Shown one piece after another: positions 1-9,568 of a stretch of DNA of 64,000 nucleotides. The notes beneath the pieces are model-generated. The model did no database searches. It saw nothing but the letters and a program-made list of their open reading frames with translations, and was not told the DNA's origin. The stretch lies in NCBI RefSeq assembly GCF_015223195.1, contig NZ_JADFUA010000003.1, positions 124,001-188,000 of the forward strand, in the 5' to 3' direction. The stretch is from Chitinilyticum piscinae. Its GTDB lineage: Bacteria; Pseudomonadota; Gammaproteobacteria; Burkholderiales; Chitinibacteraceae. A program made the position numbers and the translations under genes. Each line of letters starts with the position of its first letter. The first letter of the stretch is position 1.

Positions 1-1526
1 TCCTCGACGTGCACCAGCAAGGTATGTTCATTCTTGCCCGGCTCGGCAAACAGGCGAATGTGGCCCGGGCCCAGCAGATGTGCAGTGCCATGCTTGATGG
101 CGTTTTCCACCAGCGGCTGCAGCGAGAAGGCCGGCAGGCGCGCCTGCGCGTAGATGTAGGGCAGATCGATCTCGACCTTGAGGCGCTCGCCAAAGCGCGC
201 CAGCTCGATCTGCAGGTAGGCGTTCACGTGCTCGATTTCTTCGGCCAGCGTGACTTCCTCCTCGGGACGCTTGAGGTTCTTGCGGAAAAAGGTCGACAGA
301 TGCTGCACCAGGGTCCGGGCGCGATCCGGGTCGATGCGGATCACGGCGTTGATGGTATTCAACGCATTGAACAGAAAATGCGGGTTTACCTGCGCATGCA
401 GCAGCTTGATCTCGGTCTGGCTCAAGAGGCTGCGCTGCGACTCCAGCCGTCCGGTAAGAATCTGGCGCGCCAGCAGATTGGCAATGCCCTCGCCCAGCGT
501 GCGGTTCACCCGGGCGAACAGCCGCCCTTTCGGCTCGTAAAGCTTGATCGTACCGATCACCTGTCCGTCGGCATCCTGCAGCGGAATCACCAGTGTCGAG
601 CCCAGCCGGCACTCGGGATGAATCGAGCAGGTGTAGGCGACCTCGTTGCCGTCGGCGTACACGACGCGGTTGTCGCGGATTGCTTCCAGCGTATGTGTCG
701 ATACGATCGGCGTTCCCGGCAGATGGTGGTCTGCCCCGGTGCCTGTAAACGCCAGCAGCCGCTCGCGATCGGTAATGGCCACGGCGCCGACGCCGGTTTC
801 CTCGGCAATGATCGTGGCGACTTTCTGCGCGCTCGCGGCACTCAGGCCACCACGCAGCACGCCATCGGTCCGCGCCGCAATGCGCAGCGCCCGCGCGGAG
901 AAGGCATTCGAGTATTTTTCCAGCATCGCCCGCCGGTCGAGCAAGAGACGCATGAACATCGCACTGCCAATGCTGTTGGCCGTGAGCATCGGCAGAGCCA
1001 CGGTATTCACCACGGCAAACGCGGTGGCATACGGCGTGGTCAGGGCCAGAATGATCAGCATCTGCACGATTTCCGCGGCCAGGGTCACCAGCCCGACCAG
1101 CATGGGCTGGAACAGCAGATCGACCCGCCCGCGCCGGATTAGCAGGCGGTGCACCAGCCCTCCCAGCAGACCTTCGGTCACAGTGGAAACCATGCAGGCG
1201 ATGTCGGTTGGCCCGCCCATGCCATAACGGTGCAGCCCGCCGGTCAGCCCCACGGCCAGCCCCACCGAAGGCCCGCCCAGCAAACCGCCCAGCACGGCGC
1301 CGATCGCACGGATATTGGCAATGGCCTCGCCGACATGCAGACCCAGCAAAGTGCCGAGCACGCAGAACCCGGAGAACACCACATAGCAGGTGAGCTTGTG
1401 CGGCAAGCGGATCGTGACCTGCATCAGCGGGGTAAACAGCGGGGTCTTCGCCAGAATCCACGCAATCACCAGAAAGATGCAGGTCTGCTGCAGCAGCTGG
1501 AAGACCAGTGCAAGTTGCTGCGCCAT
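1..1526 (-). CDS. LytS/BtsS-type sensor histidine kinase (3' end missing)
   Basis: Membrane sensor kinase of the LytS/YehU (BtsS) family; the gene runs off the left edge, leaving 508 codons of a protein that is usually about 560 residues. The ATG at 1526 opens a multi-helix 5TM-type N-terminus (MAQQLALVF...). A central GAF-like region follows, then a His_kinase (PF06580) H-box with the motif QINPHFLFN and the N-box ENAIKHG close to the cut edge. Known family members phosphorylate a LytTR-type response regulator; BtsS senses pyruvate. The partner regulator would be expected just beyond the left edge but cannot be seen. Family assignment is firm, ligand unknown. Confidence 0.88.
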   Translation of the reverse strand, partial: MAQQLALVFQLLQQTCIFLVIAWILAKTPLFTPLMQVTIRLPHKLTCYVVFSGFCVLGTLLGLHVGEAIANIRAIGAVLGGLLGGPSVGLAVGLTGGLHRYGMGGPTDIACMVSTVTEGLLGGLVHRLLIRRGRVDLLFQPMLVGLVTLAAEIVQMLIILALTTPYATAFAVVNTVALPMLTANSIGSAMFMRLLLDRRAMLEKYSNAFSARALRIAARTDGVLRGGLSAASAQKVATIIAEETGVGAVAITDRERLLAFTGTGADHHLPGTPIVSTHTLEAIRDNRVVYADGNEVAYTCSIHPECRLGSTLVIPLQDADGQVIGTIKLYEPKGRLFARVNRTLGEGIANLLARQILTGRLESQRSLLSQTEIKLLHAQVNPHFLFNALNTINAVIRIDPDRARTLVQHLSTFFRKNLKRPEEEVTLAEEIEHVNAYLQIELARFGERLKVEIDLPYIYAQARLPAFSLQPLVENAIKHGTAHLLGPGHIRLFAEPGKNEHTLLVHVE

Positions 1527-1553
1527 CCGCTATCTCCTTCTCGTGCGCTCGAG

Positions 1554-1601
1554 CCCGTCACCGTAAGCCATTGCGCGCGCGCCGGCCATCAGCGAATACC
1601 C
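1554..1601 (-). repeat. Intergenic GGGTAT palindromic element, copy 1 (tentative)
   Basis: On the minus strand this starts GGGTAT followed by TCGCTGATGGCC, close to the family consensus GGGTATNGSSCTGYAGSC, and ends 48 bp later in GGTGACGGG. It lies in the gap between the sensor kinase start and the LysR gene end. The 3' half is poorly conserved, so membership is tentative. Confidence 0.4.
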
Positions 1602-1622
1602 CAAGCCATAATACATGCCAAT

Positions 1623-1669
1623 GTATATCCGCATGAGCCATTCAACAATTAGCCTTCACGGCAATACCC
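1623..1669 (-). repeat. Intergenic GGGTAT palindromic element, copy 2
   Basis: 47 bp, read on the minus strand from GGGTATTGCC to GCGGATATAC. It sits 1 nt beyond the stop codon of the LysR-type gene. Its two ends closely match the copy at 57573-57619, which starts with the same ten bases and ends in GGCAATATAC. Confidence 0.6.
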
Positions 1670-1670
1670 G

Positions 1671-2570
1671 TCAGGCATTCCGCTCTTCCTGTTGCAGCCA
1701 GCGGTGACAGGCCGCACGCAGGCGCTCCGCACCAGCCGTCAGGCGCTTTTCCGCGTGCCAGACCAGATAGAAACGCCGCTGCATCGCGATGTCCGGCAGC
1801 GGAATCACGGCGAATTCGTCCCGTGCCAGTTCGCGGGCAATCGAGCGGCGCGAGCCACAGGAAATCCCCAACCCCAGCCGCACCGCTTCGCGCACGGCCT
1901 CGCCGCTGCCCAGTTCCAGCAGCAGATTCATGCCGCCCAGATGCGGCAGCAGCATGGCTTCCAGCATCTGCCGCACCCCGGAACCGGCCTCGCGCATGAT
2001 CCACGGAGCGGCCGCCAGCGCGGCAAGGCTCGCTTCACCGGCCAATAAGGGGTGATCAGCGCGGGCAAACACTACCATCTCGTCGGCCAGCCAGCGCTCG
2101 CTCACCAGCTGCCGGTGCGTCAGCGGTGCCTCGATCAGGCCGATGTCGGCACGACTGTCGAGCAGCAGCTCGACCACGTGCTGCGAATTGCCGATGGCGA
2201 CCTCGTAGCGGTCTTCCGGGCGCGCCTGCATCAGCTCGCCCAGCAGCGCCGGCAGCACAAAATTGCCGATAGTCAGGCTGGCGGCGATGCGCAAGCGGCT
2301 TGGCGCCCCCGCGTCGTAGCTGGCTTCCAGTGTTTCGGCCTGTGCCAGCAGTTCCTCGGCGCGCGGCAACAGAAAGCGCCCGTGTTCATTCAGCACCACG
2401 CGCCGGCCGATGCGATCGAACAGGGTCACCCCCAGCCGGCGCTCCAGCTCGGCCAGGGCGCCACTTGCCGCCGATTGCGACAGCCCGAGCGCCGCGGCGG
2501 CGGCCGTCACGCCACCGGTGCGATTGATTGCGCAAAAGACTTCCAGTTCGCGCAGCGTCATTTTCAGCAT
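1671..2570 (-). CDS. LysR-family regulator, YeiE-like
   Basis: Transcription factor of 299 residues with an N-terminal winged helix-turn-helix (residues about 4-62, LRELEVFCAINRTGGVTAAA) and a C-terminal periplasmic-binding-like effector domain. It is transcribed away from the yeiH-type gene at 2680, the usual LysR arrangement, and shares a 109-bp control region that contains a clean palindrome at 2602-2619. The start ATG at 2570 has a strong AGGAGG ribosome site. The YeiE/YeiH gene pair is also seen in enterobacteria, where YeiE is linked to sulfite and iron responses; applying that here is inference. Confidence 0.85.
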   Translation of the reverse strand: MLKMTLRELEVFCAINRTGGVTAAAAALGLSQSAASGALAELERRLGVTLFDRIGRRVVLNEHGRFLLPRAEELLAQAETLEASYDAGAPSRLRIAASLTIGNFVLPALLGELMQARPEDRYEVAIGNSQHVVELLLDSRADIGLIEAPLTHRQLVSERWLADEMVVFARADHPLLAGEASLAALAAAPWIMREAGSGVRQMLEAMLLPHLGGMNLLLELGSGEAVREAVRLGLGISCGSRRSIARELARDEFAVIPLPDIAMQRRFYLVWHAEKRLTAGAERLRAACHRWLQQEERNA

Positions 2571-2601
2571 GGCCCCTCCTGATCGGTTTTCCCGATGACT
2601 T

Positions 2602-2619
2602 TAACGGAATTATCCGTTA
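2602..2619. promoter_or_regulatory. Probable LysR operator between yeiE-like and yeiH-like genes
   Basis: TAACGGA-ATTA-TCCGTTA: perfect 7-bp arms around 4 bp, with the T-N11-A spacing typical of LysR-type binding sites contained in it. It lies 32 bp upstream of the LysR gene start and 60 bp upstream of the yeiH-type start, so it could serve autorepression and activation of the divergent gene. Confidence 0.7.
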
Positions 2620-2679
2620 TTCAGAATATATCTTCCAGCGATAAGCTTATGCCATCGAAACCTAAGCAGGAGCACCGCG

Positions 2680-3687
2680 ATGAATGCCTCCGCACTCAGA
2701 CAACTACTTCCCGGCCTGGCACTGGTTGCCGCCATTACCGCCGTCGCCCATTTTCTCGGCGAACAATTCCCGCTGATGGGCGGCGCCGTTGCCGGCATTC
2801 TGCTCGGCCTCGCCATTCGCAGCCGCTTCAAGGTCAGCGAAACGCAACTGCCGGGCGTCCGGTTTGCCGGCAAGCAGCTGCTGCAGTGGTCGATTGTCGG
2901 CCTGGGGCTGGCGCTGCCGATCGGCGCGGTGCTCGATACCGGGCTGAAATCGCTCTCGGTCACGCTGGTCACGCTGTCACTGGCCTTTGCCAGCGCCTTT
3001 GTCTTCGGCCGGTTGCTGAAGATTCCGGCCAAGCTTTGCGTACTGATCGGCGGCGGCACCGCGATCTGCGGCGGCTCGGCGATTGCCGCGATGACACCGG
3101 TGGTGAAGCCGGATGATCACGAAACCGCGTTCTCGCTGTCGACCATCTTTCTGTTCAACATCGTCGCCGTGCTGACCTTCCCGGTACTGGGCCAGTGGCT
3201 GGGGCTGTCGGATTCCGGTTTCGGCCTGTGGGCCGGCACCGCGATCAACGACACCTCGTCGGTGGTGGCTGCCGCCTACTCGTGGAGCAAGGAAGCCGGT
3301 GACTATGCCACCATCGTGAAGCTGAGCCGTGCCATGCTGATCATCCCGGTGACGCTGATCCTGAGCTTCGTGTTCACCCGCCGCAACGCGGTAAACGTCG
3401 ACGGCACCGCCGCCAAGCGCCCCGGCATCCGCCACGCGATTCCCGGCTTCATCATCTGCTTCGTGATCGCCTCGCTGTTCAACGGCTACCTGCCGCAGGC
3501 CCTGACCAGCGCCGCGCACAGTGCCTCCACCGTCCTGATCACCGCGGCACTGACCGCCATCGGCCTCTCGACCGATCTGGGCAAGATGAAGCACACCGGC
3601 TGGCGTCCGATTGCCCTGGGCCTCCTGGTCTGGATCACCGTCGCCGCCTCCAGCCTCCTGATGCAGCACCTGGGCGGGCACTGGTAA
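2680..3687 (+). CDS. yeiH: YeiH/UPF0324 family membrane protein (putative exporter)
   Basis: Integral membrane protein of 335 residues with roughly ten hydrophobic segments, matching the UPF0324 (PSE, putative sulfate exporter) family in length and in the glycine-rich cores IGGGTAICGGSAIAAM and WAGTAINDTSSVVAAAY. The ATG at 2680 follows an AGGAG site. It is divergent from a LysR regulator of the type that controls it in other bacteria, so induction by that regulator is likely. The substrate is not established for the family; a sulfur anion is the usual guess. Confidence 0.85.
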   Translation: MNASALRQLLPGLALVAAITAVAHFLGEQFPLMGGAVAGILLGLAIRSRFKVSETQLPGVRFAGKQLLQWSIVGLGLALPIGAVLDTGLKSLSVTLVTLSLAFASAFVFGRLLKIPAKLCVLIGGGTAICGGSAIAAMTPVVKPDDHETAFSLSTIFLFNIVAVLTFPVLGQWLGLSDSGFGLWAGTAINDTSSVVAAAYSWSKEAGDYATIVKLSRAMLIIPVTLILSFVFTRRNAVNVDGTAAKRPGIRHAIPGFIICFVIASLFNGYLPQALTSAAHSASTVLITAALTAIGLSTDLGKMKHTGWRPIALGLLVWITVAASSLLMQHLGGHW

Positions 3688-3766
3688 TATCAACCCAAGG
3701 TACAAGTCAACACTAGACCGGTGGCCCCTGCGCTGCCGGTTTTGCTTTGCAGACAGGAAAGTAAAC

Positions 3767-4195
3767 GTGAATCAGGCCTACAAGTACATTGCCCTATGTC
3801 CGGAGGCCGTGCTGCCGGAGCCAGGCTCATCGATGCCGTACAAGGCAATCATATGGATTGAAAGCCCGAGCACAGCGCAATGGCGTGAAGCGGTTTGCTA
3901 CTGGTTGGTAAAGTCAGGCTGCCTGTACGCGCTCTGCGTTGGCACGGATTGCGAAATCTGGCACGACCTGATTGATGAAACCCTGCTTGAAGAATTCGGC
4001 TGGCAAGGCATTCCGGACGACCGATCAATCATGACGACCTGGCATACCGAAGAAACCCTAGGTCAGGTTTACGAATTTGCCCAACTACACGCTCGGCATC
4101 CAGCTGTTGCGCTTGATGGTCTGTCTATCTTGCATATCACCGAAAAAGTAATGCCGCCTGAACTGCTTGCCGCAGCGCTTGCGAACTGCGCGTAA
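3767..4195 (+). CDS. Small unknown protein, possibly DUF7684
   Basis: A 142-residue soluble protein without signal peptide or membrane segment. The stretch WREAVCYWLVKSGCLYALCVGTDCEIWHD followed by PDDRSIMTTWHTEE resembles a widespread bacterial family of unknown function that I associate with DUF7684, from memory only. The GTG start at 3767 has AGGAAAG about 6 nt upstream; an ATG at 3833 would lose the conserved-looking N-terminus and has no good ribosome site. The gene stands alone, ends in a shared terminator with purD, and its base composition is slightly more AT-rich than its neighbours. Confidence 0.65.
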   Translation: MNQAYKYIALCPEAVLPEPGSSMPYKAIIWIESPSTAQWREAVCYWLVKSGCLYALCVGTDCEIWHDLIDETLLEEFGWQGIPDDRSIMTTWHTEETLGQVYEFAQLHARHPAVALDGLSILHITEKVMPPELLAAALANCA

Positions 4196-4222
4196 AAAAA
4201 GCCGCTTTGCAGCGGCTTTTTT
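4195..4222. terminator. Bidirectional terminator, unknown gene / purD
   Basis: AAAAAAGCCGCT-TTGC-AGCGGCTTTTTT, a 12-bp stem with a TTGC loop and a T-run in both directions, placed exactly between the convergent gene ends at 4195 and 4241. Confidence 0.92.
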
Positions 4223-4240
4223 CATGTCTGGTGCAGCGCA

Positions 4241-5515
4241 TCACTTGCGGGCAATCGCACGCCAGCCGATGTCCTTGCGGTATTGCATGCCGTCAAAGCG
4301 AATGCCTTCGAGCATGTCGTAGGCGCGCTTCTGGGCGATCTTCACGCTGTCGCCCAGTGCGGTCACGCACAGGACGCGGCCACCGGCGGTCACGACGTCG
4401 CCGGCGGCATTCAGTGCCGTGCCGGCGTGGAAGACGTGGCCATCTTCATGCTTGGCATCCAAACCACTGATCACGTCGCCCTTCTGCGGGGTTTCCGGAT
4501 AATTGCCGGCGGCCATGACCACACCGATGGCGACGCGACGGTCCCACTCGGCCTCGACCTGATCGAGACGCCCTTCGATGCCGGCTTCGATCAGCGTCAC
4601 GAAATCGCTCTTCAGGCGCATCATGATCGGCTGGGTTTCCGGATCACCGAAGCGGCAGTTGAATTCGACCACATTGACCGTGCCATCCGGGCTGACCATC
4701 AGGCCGGCGTAGAGGAAGCCGGTGAATTCGACGCCATCCTTCGCCATGCCGGCGACGGTCGGCAGAATGACTTCGCGCATCGCGCGGGCGTGGACTTCCG
4801 GGGTCACGACCGGAGCCGGGCTGTAAGCCCCCATGCCGCCGGTGTTCGGGCCTTCGTCATTATCCAGCAGGCGCTTGTGGTCCTGGCTCGACGCCATCGC
4901 CAGCACATTCTTGCCATCCACCATGACGATGAAGCTGGCCTCTTCGCCGGCGAGGAAGCCTTCGATCACCACGCGGGCGCCGGCGTCGCCGAACTTGTTG
5001 CCTTCGAGCATCATGTCGATCGCCGCGTGCGCCTCATCCAGCGTCATGGCCACGACCACACCCTTGCCGGCCGCCAGGCCGTCCGCCTTGATGACAATCG
5101 GTGCGCCCTGCGCATTTACATAGTCATGCGCGGCTTTCGCATCGGCGAAGGTGGCATACGCAGCGGTCGGAATACCGTGGCGTGCCATGAAGTCCTTGGC
5201 AAAGCCTTTCGACCATTCCAGCTGCGCGGCAGCACGGGTGGGGCCGAAGATTTTCAGCCCTTCGGCACGGAATGCATCAACCACGCCGTTGGACAGCGGC
5301 GCTTCCGGGCCGACGACGGTGAAGGCGATGTGCTCGGTCTTGGCAAACTCGATCAGCGCGGGAATGTCATTGATGTTGACGTTGGTGAGGTTGGGTTCGC
5401 GCGCGGTGCCGGCGTTGCCCGGTGCCACAAACACCTTGGCCACGCGCGGCGACTGGGCGATTTTCCAGGCCAGCGCGTGTTCGCGGCCGCCGGAACCGAT
5501 TACCAGTACGTTCAT
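4241..5515 (-). CDS. purD: Phosphoribosylamine-glycine ligase (GAR synthetase)
   Basis: Catalyses ATP-dependent joining of glycine to 5-phosphoribosylamine, the second step of purine synthesis. The 424-residue product matches the family length: N-terminal domain opening MNVLVIGSGGREHALAWK, ATP-grasp core with PIVIKADGLAAGKGVVVA, and GLMVSPDGTVNVVEFNCRFGDPETQ in the catalytic region. Start ATG at 5515 has GAAAGG upstream. It is co-directional with pagP and purH, which also belongs to the purine pathway, but pagP lies between them with a 19-bp gap to purD. Confidence 0.97.
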   Translation of the reverse strand: MNVLVIGSGGREHALAWKIAQSPRVAKVFVAPGNAGTAREPNLTNVNINDIPALIEFAKTEHIAFTVVGPEAPLSNGVVDAFRAEGLKIFGPTRAAAQLEWSKGFAKDFMARHGIPTAAYATFADAKAAHDYVNAQGAPIVIKADGLAAGKGVVVAMTLDEAHAAIDMMLEGNKFGDAGARVVIEGFLAGEEASFIVMVDGKNVLAMASSQDHKRLLDNDEGPNTGGMGAYSPAPVVTPEVHARAMREVILPTVAGMAKDGVEFTGFLYAGLMVSPDGTVNVVEFNCRFGDPETQPIMMRLKSDFVTLIEAGIEGRLDQVEAEWDRRVAIGVVMAAGNYPETPQKGDVISGLDAKHEDGHVFHAGTALNAAGDVVTAGGRVLCVTALGDSVKIAQKRAYDMLEGIRFDGMQYRKDIGWRAIARK

Positions 5516-5534
5516 GGGTATACCTTTCTAGCTA

Positions 5535-6095
5535 TCAGAATTCAATGCGTCCGTACGTATAGATTACGGAACCGTTATTCACCCCACCCAGACTCGGGAT
5601 GTAGGTGGTGTACAGCGTGATCGGGGAAAACTTGGCCGACACCATCGGTAGAATCACCGGAAAAGGAATGCCGTTGAAAATGTCGGTGCGCGACACCAGC
5701 CCGCCGGAGAGCCCGGCCCCCAGCTGGAAGTCGCCTGCCACTTTCCAATAGGGCATCCACATATAGCCCAGATTGAACTGCGGGTCTTCATGGGAATCAG
5801 CGAACACGAAGAAGAACAGTGATTCTTCGTTGCCGTTTTCATGGGTGATGTGTTTTTCGAAACCGCCGCCGTAGGCGAATTCGTTCAGTTCGGCGAGTTT
5901 CTCGGGCGTGTATTGCCAGCGGGCATGGTAGGCATAGCCGGACACCAGCAGCCCGTTATTGCCCTGATTCCAGATCTGGCTGACCTTGCTGCAGGCCGTA
6001 TCGAAACCGGCCCACCAGTCTTCGCAGGCCGCCTGCGCAGCAGGGATAGAAAGCAACAGGGCAAGACCGGCTAGCAGGGTGCGAAATGATTTCAT
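5535..6095 (-). CDS. pagP: PagP-type lipid A palmitoyltransferase
   Basis: Outer-membrane beta-barrel acyltransferase that moves palmitate from phospholipid to lipid A, changing outer-membrane permeability and peptide resistance. The 186-residue precursor has a signal peptide ending about AAQA (residue 22). The three residues essential in E. coli PagP can be placed: His57 in YAYHARWQY, and Asp100-Ser101 in FADSHEDP. The signature GIPFPVILPMVSAKFSPITLYTTYIPS also aligns with the E. coli enzyme, and the protein ends in the aromatic residue typical of barrel proteins. It sits between purH and purD on the same strand; no PhoP-type control site was recognised. Confidence 0.88.
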   Translation of the reverse strand: MKSFRTLLAGLALLLSIPAAQAACEDWWAGFDTACSKVSQIWNQGNNGLLVSGYAYHARWQYTPEKLAELNEFAYGGGFEKHITHENGNEESLFFFVFADSHEDPQFNLGYMWMPYWKVAGDFQLGAGLSGGLVSRTDIFNGIPFPVILPMVSAKFSPITLYTTYIPSLGGVNNGSVIYTYGRIEF

Positions 6096-6375
6096 CGTAG
6101 TTGGACGAAGTAATGTGAGTGGTAAGCGCCTTTTACGCCAGATGGCGGGATCAGGCTGTTACGAAGTTATCAGCCCGGAGAAAGCTTGCTCAACATTCAG
6201 CTTCGGTGCGCAAATCCCTGCGGGATTTTCACTCCCTAAGCACGGCACCATTCGGGGCAAGCAATCACAAGCCCATTCGGCTGGGAGCCGCGCGAGGGCG
6301 CGAAACACGGTGGCGACGTGTGCGTTTGCACACGAGCCGCCGGGTGACAAAGCCATCGCGCGGCGCAGCGCCGAA
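6096..6375. other. 280-bp gap between purH and pagP
   Basis: No coding frame with support. It contains a perfect hairpin CGTGTGC-GTTT-GCACACG at 6317-6334, flanked by partly complementary GGTGGC and GCCGCC. This could end or attenuate the purH message, but there is no T-run. The pagP start codon at 6095 has no clear ribosome site. No other element was recognised. Confidence 0.4.
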
Positions 6376-7938
<1,563 letters not shown>

Positions 7939-8002
7939 TCGTTCATCTCCAGATTGAATTGCCAGTTTGCTGCGCCCCGTTTCTCACGAGGCCAATTTCA
8001 CA

Positions 8003-8050
8003 GGTATCCGCCCACAGCTCTTGCAAAGCGATGACTACGGGCGCATACCC
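8003..8050 (-). repeat. Intergenic GGGTAT palindromic element, copy 3
   Basis: 48 bp located 1 nt after the fis stop codon. The ends pair almost perfectly: GGTATCCGCCC at 8003 against GGGCGCATACC at 8039-8049 (one mismatch in 11). On the minus strand it reads GGGTATGCGCCCGTAGTC, then after the middle part CTGTGGGCGGATACC. It has the same length and the same 3' half as the copy at 24686-24733. Confidence 0.75.
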
Positions 8051-8051
8051 C

Positions 8052-8300
8052 TTAAAGCATGTCGTAGGTCTGCAGCTTCTTGCGCAGGGTGTTGCGGTTG
8101 ATGCCCAGCATGTCCGCCGCCTTGGTCTGATTGCCGCCCACTTTTTCCAGCACGATTTCCAGCAGCGGCTTTTCCACCCGAGCCAGCACCATGTCGTACA
8201 GTGCGCACGGCGCTTCGCCGTCCAGATCGCGGAAATACTCGGCCAGCGAGGCATGAATCGCATCGGCGATCTGATCGCGCGCCGCTTGTTGTTCAGTCAT
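8052..8300 (-). CDS. fis: Fis family nucleoid-associated DNA-binding protein
   Basis: An 82-residue protein whose C-terminal helix-turn-helix (KVGGNQTKAADMLGINRNTLRKKLQTY) is the Fis/NtrC-type DNA-binding domain, and whose N-terminal half has the length of Fis. Fis bends DNA and adjusts transcription with growth phase. The start ATG at 8300 overlaps the last 8 nt of dusB, so the two are translationally coupled. The dusB-fis order is the same as in E. coli. Betaproteobacterial Fis proteins are a little shorter than the 98-residue enteric one, as here. Confidence 0.92.
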   Translation of the reverse strand: MTEQQAARDQIADAIHASLAEYFRDLDGEAPCALYDMVLARVEKPLLEIVLEKVGGNQTKAADMLGINRNTLRKKLQTYDML

Positions 8301-9354
8301 TGGTTTCCCCTGTTTCGTCTTGTTGTTCTGTGTTCTGCGCAGCGCCGTCCGTTGCGGCGCTGTCGTCGTACACCAGCCGGGCGGATTGCGCCGCCAGCCG
8401 GTCAAAGAATTCGCGCGTGGCGCGCGCCTGATCCGCGCTGCTTTCCAGCGCATACATGGCCTGGCGAAAGGCATTGCCGCCCTGCAAGCCCCTGGTCGTC
8501 CAGGCAATGTGCTTGCGGGCGATGCGCACGCCGGAATACTCGCCGTAAAAGGCATACAGCGCGTCCAGGTGTTCCATCATCACCGCGCGCACTTCGCTCA
8601 CATCCGGTGGCGCCAGCATTTCGCCCGTCGCCAGAAAATGGCCGATCTCGCGGAACAGCCACGGCCGCCCCTGCGCGGCGCGGCCGATCATGATGGCGTC
8701 TGCGCCGGTGACATCCAGCACATGTCTGGCTTTCTGCGGGGTATCGATGTCGCCATTGGCGATGATGGGAATGCGGCGCGTGGCCTTGACCGCGCGGATC
8801 AGCTCATAGCGCGCGTTGCCGTTATACATGTCCTCGCGCGTGCGGCCGTGGATGGCCAGCGCGGCAATGCCGGCGTTCTCGGCAATTTCGGCCACGCGGT
8901 GGATATTTTCCTCGCCATTGCAGAAACCCAGCCGCGTTTTCAGCGTGACGGGCACCTCGACCGCCGCCACCACGCGCTCGAGGATTTCCTGCACCAGCGC
9001 TTCGTCCTGCAGCAAGGCGGAGCCGGCCAGCTTGTTGCAGACCTTTTTCACCGGGCAGCCCATATTGATGTCGACGATCTGTGCGCCGTTGGCCACCTGA
9101 TAGCGCGCGGCCTCGGCGAGCTTTGCAGGCTCCGAACCGGCAATCTGCACGGAAATGGGCGCAAGTTCGCCAGTGAAGTCGGCGCGGCGCTGGGTCTTTT
9201 TGGTCAGGCGCAGGCTCTGGTCAGCCGTGATCATTTCCGACACGGCATGGCCCGCGCCAAAGCGCTTGCACAGCTGGCGGAACGGCCGATCCGTCACCCC
9301 CGCCATGGGAGCCACGATCAGATTGTTGGCAAGCGCATAAGGCCCGATGTGCAT
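8293..9354 (-). CDS. dusB: tRNA-dihydrouridine synthase B
   Basis: FMN enzyme that reduces uridine at position 17 of the tRNA D-loop. Signatures are APMAGVTDRPFRQL near the N-terminus, DINMGCPVKKVCNKLAGSAL with the catalytic cysteine, and IPIIANGDIDTP...IMIGRAAQGRPW. The ATG at 9354 (MHIGPYALANNL) aligns with E. coli DusB (MRIGQYQL...). A TTG four codons upstream at 9366 would also be open, and neither start has a clear ribosome site. The last 30 residues are a Gln/Glu/Asp-rich tail. It is the first gene of an operon with fis. Confidence 0.95.
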   Translation of the reverse strand: MHIGPYALANNLIVAPMAGVTDRPFRQLCKRFGAGHAVSEMITADQSLRLTKKTQRRADFTGELAPISVQIAGSEPAKLAEAARYQVANGAQIVDINMGCPVKKVCNKLAGSALLQDEALVQEILERVVAAVEVPVTLKTRLGFCNGEENIHRVAEIAENAGIAALAIHGRTREDMYNGNARYELIRAVKATRRIPIIANGDIDTPQKARHVLDVTGADAIMIGRAAQGRPWLFREIGHFLATGEMLAPPDVSEVRAVMMEHLDALYAFYGEYSGVRIARKHIAWTTRGLQGGNAFRQAMYALESSADQARATREFFDRLAAQSARLVYDDSAATDGAAQNTEQQDETGETND

Positions 9355-9451
9355 GACCGGTGGCAAAGGGGGTGGGTGGAATGGGCGGCCATTCTACACA
9401 CCGCCTAAAAATTAGGCAACAACGATCCTCGCTCGCCCAAACACACCTCAT

Positions 9452-9499
9452 CCCATCCAGCCGGAGCCCTTGCTGGCACTAGGCTACAGCCCGATACCC
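9452..9499 (-). repeat. Intergenic GGGTAT palindromic element, copy 4
   Basis: 48 bp reading GGGTATCGGGCTGTAGCC at its conserved end on the minus strand and ending GGCTGGATGGG. It shares the 5' half with the copy at 15093-15140 and the 3' half with the copy at 24686-24733. It lies in the 202-bp gap upstream of dusB, which otherwise shows nothing recognisable. Confidence 0.7.
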
Positions 9500-9568
9500 A
9501 CCACAACACAAAGGGCGTCAAAGCCATCGCGACGCCAGTGGTGCACGCCCCCAAAAAAAGCAAGGATG

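Noticed and set aside
5516-5563. GGGTATACC directly before purD as another palindromic element
   Set aside because: The motif doubles as the purD ribosome-site region and the following sequence does not fit the family.
9355-9366. TTG start of dusB four codons upstream
   Set aside because: The ATG at 9354 aligns with the E. coli start and TTG has no ribosome site.
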